Source: Myxococcus xanthus (lineage in GTDB: Bacteria; Myxococcota; Myxococcia; Myxococcales; Myxococcaceae). From it: a stretch of DNA of 64,000 bases. Positions 58,014 to 64,000 of the stretch are shown here, piece by piece. Position 1 is the stretch's first letter. The number at the start of each line of letters is the position of its first letter. A program made the position numbers and the translations under genes. The notes beneath the pieces were generated by a model, which searched no databases, was not told the DNA's origin, and was given only the letters and a program-made list of their open reading frames with translations. The DNA lies in assembly GCF_006402735.1 (NCBI RefSeq), contig NZ_CP017174.1:4715001-4779000 (forward strand). The letters run 5' to 3'.

Positions 58014-58048
58014 ACGGCACCGTGCGCCCTCGTGGCGGACGGTGCCGT
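58014..58048 (+). terminator. Rho-independent-type terminator of rnk
   Basis: ACGGCACCGT (58014-58023) and ACGGTGCCGT (58039-58048) form perfect 10-bp arms with a 15-nt loop, followed by TT. It lies 15 bp after the rnk stop and just before the converging ParA gene end, and may serve both. Confidence 0.75.
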
Positions 58049-58056
58049 TTGCCGTT

Positions 58057-58818
58057 TCAGCGCAGGCCCACGCGCTTCGCCAACTCCTGCGCCAGGGCCC
58101 GCAGTTCCTCCACGCCGGCCGCCTGCGGGCTCGTGTCGAACACCACCTCGTAGCCCAGCCCCGCCTGGTTGATGGACTCCGAGCGTGGAATTCGCGCCCG
58201 CAGCACGGGCACCGTGGACTCGCTCAACGCGCCCTCCATGGCCTCGTTGGTGGCGGTGGTGCGGCGATCCCACAGATTCACCACCGCGACCAGCTCACCG
58301 CCCTGCTCGCGAACGTCACGCCAGGCGGTCTCGATTTCCCCCAGGCCCTGGAGCGCGAAGGCGCCGGTGGGCACGGGGGCCACGACCAGGTCCGCGGAGG
58401 CGAGCACGGCCTCGGTGTAGGCCCCGATGCTGGGCGGGGTGTCCGCGAGGATGATGTCCGGCGTCCACCCCAGCGTCTTGAGCGCGCGCGGAATCGCCTG
58501 GAGGCGGTGGCCCCACTGGAACAGTTCGCGCTCCTGCGCGGCCATGCGCGGCGCGGCGGGGGCGATGAACAAGCCGGGCCGCTTCGGTGAAGCCACCACC
58601 ACTTGCGCCAGCGTGTGCTTGGGACGGGGCCCGAGCGCATCCCCCACACACGGGCCTTCCCGGCTCTCCAGTCCCAGCACCAGCGATGCATGGGCCTGAG
58701 GGTCCAGGTCCAGCAGCAGCACCTGGCGGCCGGCATCCGCGAGGGCCGCCGCCACATGCGAGCAGAGCGTCGTCTTGCCGACGCCGCCCTTGATGGTGGA
58801 GAACGCGATGAACGCCAT
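58057..58818 (-). CDS. ParA/Soj family ATPase, no ParB partner nearby
   Basis: The 253-residue protein has the deviant Walker A KGGVGKTT (signature Lys10, Lys15), the switch I-like DLDPQAHASLVLG, and Walker B IILADTPPS. It belongs to the ParA/MinD superfamily, which forms ATP-dependent dimers on DNA or membrane to position cargo. No parB, no parS-like site and no obvious cargo gene flank it, so an orphan positioning role (for example a protein cluster or signalling array) is possible. ATG 58818 starts the protein directly before the P-loop, so it lacks an N-terminal DNA-binding extension. Confidence 0.9.
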   Translation of the reverse strand: MAFIAFSTIKGGVGKTTLCSHVAAALADAGRQVLLLDLDPQAHASLVLGLESREGPCVGDALGPRPKHTLAQVVVASPKRPGLFIAPAAPRMAAQERELFQWGHRLQAIPRALKTLGWTPDIILADTPPSIGAYTEAVLASADLVVAPVPTGAFALQGLGEIETAWRDVREQGGELVAVVNLWDRRTTATNEAMEGALSESTVPVLRARIPRSESINQAGLGYEVVFDTSPQAAGVEELRALAQELAKRVGLR

Positions 58819-58883
58819 GGCCCCGGTCTATACCGGACGTCCCACGGGGAGAGAAGCCACGGGCGGCGGCGTCTCTCCCGCGC

Positions 58884-59151
58884 TCAGTCCACCCCCACCT
58901 TGCACTCGGGGAGCGCCTGGCGCAGCCGCTCGATTTCCTCTGAGCGCGGGCAGCTCGCCCAGCTTCCGGCCGTTGAACAGCAGCGCCTTCGAGTCTCGGG
59001 GGAACTTGTCGAACAAGGCAGCCGGGCCCTTCGCCTTGGCGGGCGCCGTCGCCTTGATGGAAAGGGACGCACCCTCCAGGGCCTTAGTCAGCGCCGCCAA
59101 CTCCTCCTCGAGCCACGAGGAGAACGTCCCCAGCCCGTCCACTCCCCGCAA
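58884..59151 (-). pseudogene. Frameshifted remnant with LRR-like C-terminal cap
   Basis: One frame reads FSSWLEEELAALTKALEGAS and then PAALFDKFPRDSKALLFNGR-KLGELPA; the next frame continues RSEEIERLRQALPECKVGVD to a stop at 58884. Both parts have good codon bias and join smoothly if one base near 58945 is removed. The end resembles the terminal cap of some leucine-rich-repeat proteins (ERLRQALPECKV). No ribosome-binding site or clear start is seen, so it is probably the 3' remnant of a longer gene, or a short gene with a sequencing or real +1 shift. Confidence 0.5.
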
Positions 59152-59183
59152 CGGCGTGCGAAGAAAATGGGCACCTCCGCGCG

Positions 59184-59492
59184 CTACTTCTGCGTCAGGA
59201 TCCACTTCACCAGCGCGCGCGCCTCGGCCTCCGACACCTGGGCATTCGCCGGCATCGGAATGGCGCCCCAGACGCCGCTGCTGCCCTTGCGCACGCGCTG
59301 CGTCAGCTTGTCCTCCACGCCCTCCTGCTTCGCATAGCGGGCGGCCATCTCCTTGAACGAGGGACCGACCAGCCGCGCCGTCGCGGAATGGCACGTCATG
59401 CAGCTCTTGGCCTTCGCGAGCTCCTCGCTCGCGGAGGCCACGTTGGACACCAACGCCACCGCGAAAACAGACAGCCACAGAAAACGCTTCAT
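59184..59492 (-). CDS. Small class I cytochrome c (c-551/c5-like)
   Basis: The 102-residue protein has a signal peptide (KRFLWLSVFAVALVSNVASAS), heme motif CMTCH at 31-35 and a likely axial Met80 in GAIPMPAN, before a C-terminal helix EARALVKWILTQK. It would carry electrons in the periplasm. ATG 59492 matches the signal peptide. It lies 53 bp downstream of the RND adaptor on the same strand, but a functional link to efflux is not evident; its partner oxidoreductase or oxidase is not in the window. Confidence 0.9.
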   Translation of the reverse strand: MKRFLWLSVFAVALVSNVASASEELAKAKSCMTCHSATARLVGPSFKEMAARYAKQEGVEDKLTQRVRKGSSGVWGAIPMPANAQVSEAEARALVKWILTQK

Positions 59493-59545
59493 TGAAGTCT
59501 CCAGTCCAAACAGCATATCGAGACCGACCGACAGCTCCACGCAAA

Positions 59546-60709
59546 CTAGAGCGCGGCACGCCCTTCCGCGACGCGCACCACGCGCCCATCGCCCAGGGTG
59601 TCCGGTGGGCTCAGCACCACCCGGTCCTCGGCGGACAATCCGTCCATCACCTCGACATGAGCGCCCAGGTCACGCCCCAGCACGACCACGCGCTGCTGGA
59701 CGGCATTCGCCTCCCCCACCACGAGGACCGTGGGCCCCTCCCTCCGCATGGCCAGCGCGCTGGCGGGGATGAGCATGGGCGGAGCCTCGCGCTCGATGAG
59801 CAACCGGACGCGCACGAATGCCCCTGCGAACAGCGCCTCTGCGTTGGCGAGCTGCACCTCCGTCAGGAGCGTGCGGGTCCCTGGGTCCAACACCCCCGCG
59901 GTCCGCACCACGCGTCCTGGCAGCGCCCGCGCGGGCGCATCCAGCGTGGAGATCCGCGCCTCGAGCCCCGGCCGGATGTCATGGGCGAGGGACTGCGGCA
60001 CATCCACGTAGACCTTCAGCGTGTGCGTCTGCGCGAGTTCGAACAGGCTCGTCATACCGCTGCCACTGCCCGCGGTGACCAGCGCTCCCCGGTCCACGTT
60101 GCGGCGCACGATGACACCATCGAACGGCGCCACCACGCGGCGATACGCGTACAACGCATCGAGGCGCTCCACCTCCGCCTTCGCGCTCTTCAGCGAGGCC
60201 TCCGCGGAGTTGGCCCGCGCCCGCGCCTCTTCCGCCACCTCGTGGCTGACGTTGCCCTCTCCCGCGAGAATCTGCCCGCGCCGCGCGGACGCGCGAGCGA
60301 GCTCCAGGTTCCGCTCCGTCTCATCCAGGCGCGCCCGGGCCCGGTGACACTCCGCCTGGAGCTCGGGCGCTTCAAGCTCCGCCAGCAACTGGCCCGCGCG
60401 GACCCGGTCGCCCAGGTCGACGTGGATGCGGCCCACGAAGCCATTGATGCGGGCGTGCAGCGACGCGCGCTGACTGGGGAGGACCGTCCCTGGCAACGTG
60501 AGCTCCGCCTTCGGCTCGGACCGCGTCACGCGCGCAGTGGCCACGAGCGGCGGCAGACGGGCTTCCGCTTCACGCCGGTCCAACGCGCGCGACCGCTCCA
60601 ACCGTGGCGCCACGCCGAGCCCCAGCAGCACCAGGAGCAAGGCGGCGAACACCCAGGGCCAGCGCCCGCCTCGCGCCGCGGCATCCACGCCAGGGGTCTG
60701 CTCCGTCAC
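59546..60709 (-). CDS. RND efflux adaptor (HlyD/AcrA family)
   Basis: The 387-residue protein has an N-terminal transmembrane anchor (RWPWVFAALLLVLLGLGVAP) in place of a lipobox. Adaptor domains follow: lipoyl halves around a helical hairpin (GRIHVDLGDRVRAGQLLAELEAP, VVAPFDGVIVRRNVDRGALV), beta-barrel (LKVYVDVPQSLAHDIRPGLEA) and a terminal membrane-proximal domain (EVMDGLSAEDRVVLSPP). The GTG start overlaps the stop of the RND permease gene by 4 bp (GTGA). No TolC gene accompanies this pump in the window. Confidence 0.9.
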   Translation of the reverse strand: MTEQTPGVDAAARGGRWPWVFAALLLVLLGLGVAPRLERSRALDRREAEARLPPLVATARVTRSEPKAELTLPGTVLPSQRASLHARINGFVGRIHVDLGDRVRAGQLLAELEAPELQAECHRARARLDETERNLELARASARRGQILAGEGNVSHEVAEEARARANSAEASLKSAKAEVERLDALYAYRRVVAPFDGVIVRRNVDRGALVTAGSGSGMTSLFELAQTHTLKVYVDVPQSLAHDIRPGLEARISTLDAPARALPGRVVRTAGVLDPGTRTLLTEVQLANAEALFAGAFVRVRLLIEREAPPMLIPASALAMRREGPTVLVVGEANAVQQRVVVLGRDLGAHVEVMDGLSAEDRVVLSPPDTLGDGRVVRVAEGRAAL

Positions 60710-63700
60710 GCTGTCACCGAGGGCTCGAGTTCAGGGGACGCCGCGCGGACAGCCCGCCGCGCCTGCATCAGACTGTAGACGACGGGAACGAAGAACAGGG
60801 TCGCTACCGTGGCGCCCACGAGGCCGCCAATGACGGCGCAGCCGAGCGCGGCGTTCTGCTCGCCGCCCTCGCTCAGGTTCAGGGACATGGGGAGCATGCC
60901 GAGGCCCATGGCCAGCGCCGTCATCAACACGGGGCGCACCCGCACCCGCCCCGCTTCGAGCGCCGCCTCCGCCGCGCTCGCGCCTCGCGCGAGCTGCTCG
61001 TTGGCGAAGGACACCACCAGCACGGAGTTCGCCGTGGCCACGCCCACGCTCATGATGGCGCCCATCAACGAGGGAATGCTGAACGGCGTCTGCGTGGCGA
61101 ACAGCGAAACCACCATGCCCACCACCGCCCCGGGCAGCGCGGTGATGATGATGAAGGGGTCCAGCCAGGACTGGAAGTTGACCACCATCAGCGCGTAGAC
61201 GAGCACCGCCGCGAACAGCAGGCCCAACAGCAGCCGGTCGAAGCTGGTGCGCATGCTGTCCACCTGCCCACGCACCTGGATGCGCGAGCCCGGCGGCAGC
61301 TCCTCGCGGTAGCGCTCGACGAGCCGCTCCAGCCGCGAAGCCACGCTGCCCAGGTCCGTGTCCTGGACGTCCGCGCGGACGTTGAAGGTGGGCTGGATGT
61401 CCACGTGGGTGACGAAGACGGGCGTCCACTCGCGCTGCACCCGGGTGAGGTCGCCCAGGAGCTGGGGCCCCTCCCGGGTGGGCAGCGCCATCCGCGTCAG
61501 GTCCTCCACCGAGGACACCCGCGTCTCCGGCACGCGCACCGACAGGGGATAGCTGTTCCCCGTCTTCGGGTCGATCCAGAAACTGGGGCTCACCTGCGAG
61601 CTGGATGACACGGTGAGCAGCACGTTGTTCGCCACGTCCCGCTGTGTGAGCCCCACCGCGCTGGCGCGGACCCGGTCCACCTCGAAGTGCAGCCGCGGCG
61701 CGTTCACCACCTGCGACAGGCGCACGTCCACCGCGCCCCGGACCTGCCCCAGCTCCGCCTCGAGCTTGCGCGCGATGGCATAGGTGGCCTCACGTTGGGA
61801 GCCCGAGACCTGCACGTCAATGGGCGACGGCAGCCCGAAGTTGAGAATCTGCGTCACGATGTCCGCGGGCTGGAAGTAGAACGTGAGCTCGGGGAAGCGC
61901 CGCGGCAACTGCTCGCGCAGCAGCCGGACGTACGCGTCCGTCCGGACCCGACGCTGCGGAGCCAGCGTCACGAGGACCTCCCCGTCCGCGCTGCTCACGT
62001 TGGAGGTATCCGTCAGCGCGAGGTTGTAGCCGCCCGGCATGCCCATCATGTCAATCAGGCTCACCCGGTCCTCGGCGGGAATGAGCTCACGCACGGCGTC
62101 CTCCACGAGCGACAGGTACCGCTCCGTCTCCTCGATGCGCGTCCCCGGCGGCGCCACGACGTGAAGGCGGAGCTGGCCCGCGTCCACGGTGGGGAAGAAG
62201 TCGCGGCCCACGAAGGGCATCAACCCCACCGCCGCCAGCACCGCGAGCAGGAAGAGCACCAGCACGCGGCGCGGCCGGGCCAGGGCGCCCTGGAGCGCGC
62301 CCACGTACCGCGCACGGAAGCGCTCGAAGCCCGCCTCGAACCGGTGGTGCAGTCGCGCCAGCCACCCCGTCTGGGGCTGCCCATGCCGCTGAACCTCCGC
62401 GCGAAGCAGGAACTGCACGAGCGTGGGCACGAGCGTGCGCGAGAGCAGATACGAGGCCATGACGGAGAGCCCCACCGCCAGGCCCATGGGCAGGAACAGG
62501 TACCGGGCCGGCCCCTCCAGGAAGAGCACCGAGATGAACACGATGCCAATGGAGAGCGAGGCGACGAAGGCCGGCACGGCGATCTGCTCCGCGCCATCCA
62601 GGATGGCCTGGGTGAGCGGCTTCCCCATGGCCAGGTTGCGGTGGATGTTCTCTATCTCCACCGTGGCGTCATCCACGAGGATGCCCACGGCGAGCGCCAG
62701 CCCGCCCAGCGTCATTGAGTCGAGCGTGTACCCAAGGCCCCGCAACACCAGGATGGCCGCGAGCACCGACAAGGGAATGGAGATGGCGATGATGAGCGTG
62801 CTCCGCCAGCTTCCCAGGAACAGGAGGATCATCGTCGCCGTCAGCAGCGCGGCGATGACCCCTTCAGCCAGGAGCCCGTGGATGGCGGCCGTCACGAAGG
62901 AGGACTGGTCCGCCAGCAACCGCACCGACAGCCCCTCCGGCGCGGCGGCCTGGATGGTGGGCAGCAGCTCGCGCACGCGGCGGGCGACCTCCAGCGTCGA
63001 GGCGTCCCCCGTCTTCATCACGGACAGGATGACGGAGCGCCGGCCCTCCTCCCGGGCGATGTTCGTCTGCACCGCGAAGCCGTCATGCACGTGCGCCACG
63101 TCCCGGAGGAACACGACGCGGCCATCGCCCCGGCGCACCGGGATGTCATTGAGCGCAGCGAGCGTCTCCGGACTGCTGTTGAGCGTCACGCGGTACTCGT
63201 GCGCGCCCATCTTGAGGTTCCCCGTGGGCAGGACCAGGTTCTGCGCGGAGACCGCCGAGGCGACGTCATGCGGCGCCAGCCCATGGGCCTCGAGGGCCTC
63301 CAGGTCCAGGTCCACGGTCATCTGACGGACCTTGCCGCCCATGAGCTGGGGAATGCGCGCGCCCCGGACCGTGCCGAGCAGGGGCCGGACGCGTTGATTC
63401 ACATGGTCGTAGATTTGCGACTCGGTGAGCGTCTCGCTGCTGAACGACACCTGGAGGATGGGCACACTGCTGGCCGAATACCGGAGGATGATGGGCGGCT
63501 GCGTCCCCGGAGGCATGCGCCGGGTGATGGATTGCGAGGACGCCGTCACCTGAGCCATGGCCTCGGCCACGTCAGCCCCGGGGTGTAGATACAACCGGGC
63601 GACCGATACACCGTCGAACGACTGGCTTTCCTGCCGGGCCAGGTTCGCCACGTTGTTCGCCAGGGAGTACTCACTGTACTGGGTGATCTGCCGCTCGATC

Positions 63701-63873
63701 TGCTGCGCGGGCAGCCCGTCATAGCTCCAGACGACGCTGATGACGGGGATGTCGACCTCGGGGAGAATGTCCGTGGGGGATTCGCGGATGACCTGCACAC
63801 TCACGAAGACGAGCAGCAGCGCCGCCACCACGAAGGTATAGGGGCGTCGGAGCGCCAGCCGGACGATCCACAT
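60706..63873 (-). CDS. RND efflux permease (second system)
   Basis: The 1055-residue pump opens with WIVRLALRRPYTFVVAALLL and has the usual two porter domains and 12 helices. The TM4 pair is in LAVGILVDDATVEIEN. TM10 reads GVATANSVLVVSFANE, with Asn where HAE1 pumps have the Lys of K-N, a variation seen in part of the RND family. GGAGG lies 5 bp before ATG 63873, so this start is well supported. The frame continues open upstream into a Cys-rich stretch. Substrate unknown. The permease gene comes first here, before the adaptor, the reverse of the first pump operon. Confidence 0.93.
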   Translation of the reverse strand: MWIVRLALRRPYTFVVAALLLVFVSVQVIRESPTDILPEVDIPVISVVWSYDGLPAQQIERQITQYSEYSLANNVANLARQESQSFDGVSVARLYLHPGADVAEAMAQVTASSQSITRRMPPGTQPPIILRYSASSVPILQVSFSSETLTESQIYDHVNQRVRPLLGTVRGARIPQLMGGKVRQMTVDLDLEALEAHGLAPHDVASAVSAQNLVLPTGNLKMGAHEYRVTLNSSPETLAALNDIPVRRGDGRVVFLRDVAHVHDGFAVQTNIAREEGRRSVILSVMKTGDASTLEVARRVRELLPTIQAAAPEGLSVRLLADQSSFVTAAIHGLLAEGVIAALLTATMILLFLGSWRSTLIIAISIPLSVLAAILVLRGLGYTLDSMTLGGLALAVGILVDDATVEIENIHRNLAMGKPLTQAILDGAEQIAVPAFVASLSIGIVFISVLFLEGPARYLFLPMGLAVGLSVMASYLLSRTLVPTLVQFLLRAEVQRHGQPQTGWLARLHHRFEAGFERFRARYVGALQGALARPRRVLVLFLLAVLAAVGLMPFVGRDFFPTVDAGQLRLHVVAPPGTRIEETERYLSLVEDAVRELIPAEDRVSLIDMMGMPGGYNLALTDTSNVSSADGEVLVTLAPQRRVRTDAYVRLLREQLPRRFPELTFYFQPADIVTQILNFGLPSPIDVQVSGSQREATYAIARKLEAELGQVRGAVDVRLSQVVNAPRLHFEVDRVRASAVGLTQRDVANNVLLTVSSSSQVSPSFWIDPKTGNSYPLSVRVPETRVSSVEDLTRMALPTREGPQLLGDLTRVQREWTPVFVTHVDIQPTFNVRADVQDTDLGSVASRLERLVERYREELPPGSRIQVRGQVDSMRTSFDRLLLGLLFAAVLVYALMVVNFQSWLDPFIIITALPGAVVGMVVSLFATQTPFSIPSLMGAIMSVGVATANSVLVVSFANEQLARGASAAEAALEAGRVRVRPVLMTALAMGLGMLPMSLNLSEGGEQNAALGCAVIGGLVGATVATLFFVPVVYSLMQARRAVRAASPELEPSVTA

Positions 63874-63972
63874 ATCGCCTCCGCTCTTTGCCATGGAGCA
63901 GCAATCGAGGCAATGTCCGCAACCCTTGCTTCCGTTGGGAAGACTGGGGCAGCATGAAGGCTGAGCCGTCAT
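63874..63972 (-). other. In-frame Cys-rich stretch before the RND permease
   Basis: The frame upstream of the permease start reads MTAQPSCCPSLPNGSKGCG then HCLDCCSMAKSGGD, with seven amino acids in four Cys clusters (CC, C, C, CC) in 33 residues, and stays open to the right window edge. Its codon choice is less GC-biased than the permease. It could be a separate small leader, an N-terminal metal-binding extension of a longer permease, or chance. The strong ribosome-binding site at 63873 argues that at least part of the translation starts after it. Confidence 0.35.
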
Positions 63973-64000
63973 GAACAACGCCGTGAAAACATCTCCCTCC

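Overview
The window looks like chromosomal DNA of a fruiting myxobacterium (Myxococcaceae, close to Myxococcus, Corallococcus or Pyxidicoccus). The clues are very high GC with strongly GC-biased third codon positions, a spore-coat-U (SCPU) chaperone-usher operon, a MopE-type Cys/Asp-repeat lipoprotein, an alternative complex III start, many lipoproteins, and a large PAS hybrid histidine kinase. No rRNA, tRNA, IS element, prophage or CRISPR array was seen.

Layout. 1-2.6 kb: the start of an alternative complex III operon (actA, actB running off the left edge) and a dicarboxylate/amino-acid symporter. 2.7-12 kb (+): an isopenicillin-N-synthase-like oxygenase, a repeat-rich intergenic region, a hybrid histidine kinase with two receivers, an MFS transporter and pyruvate carboxylase. 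12-16.1 kb (-): an SCPU subunit / chaperone / usher / SCPU subunit operon for a spore-surface fibre. 16.6-21.3 kb (-): a TPR-linked cell-wall amidase, DUF3592 and DUF3616 proteins, and three tiny genes (Cys-rich, Gly-rich, acidic). 21.5-31.7 kb: sugar acetyltransferase, DUF998 protein, amidohydrolase lipoprotein with a three-box operator array, mutS, nhaA and a UbiB-type kinase. 31.7-40.1 kb (-): DUF2267 protein, a TlpA-like thioredoxin whose first active-site Cys codon is an in-frame TGA, an alpha/beta hydrolase, and a complete RND/MFP/TolC efflux operon. 40.3-48.2 kb (+): MopE-like lipoprotein, a five-gene Mla-like lipid ABC transporter with two different ATPases and two different permeases, and a DbpA-type DEAD helicase. 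48.3-51.2 kb (-): a TonB / PepSY iron operon with a Fur-box-like site, and a NUDIX hydrolase. 51.4-58 kb (+): gltB-gltD glutamate synthase and rnk. 58-64 kb (-): a lone ParA, a frameshifted LRR-like remnant, a small cytochrome c and a second RND pump.

Two observations stand out. (1) 32531-33025 is best read as a selenoprotein. TGA sits exactly at the first Cys of a CxxC motif, the frame continues through a full TlpA C-terminus, and a small hairpin with G at loop position 2 follows 16 nt after the TGA. (2) In the Mla-like operon the two ATPases have complementary lesions. One lacks the Walker B glutamate and H-loop histidine but keeps LSGG; the other keeps DE and His but lacks a proper signature. 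This is the pattern of heterodimeric ABC transporters with one degenerate ATP site, and differs from the homodimeric MlaFE model. Further leads are the regulatory repeat arrays at 3.9-4.3 kb and 25.0 kb, and a perfect hairpin abutting the ribosome-binding site of a Cys-rich small gene.
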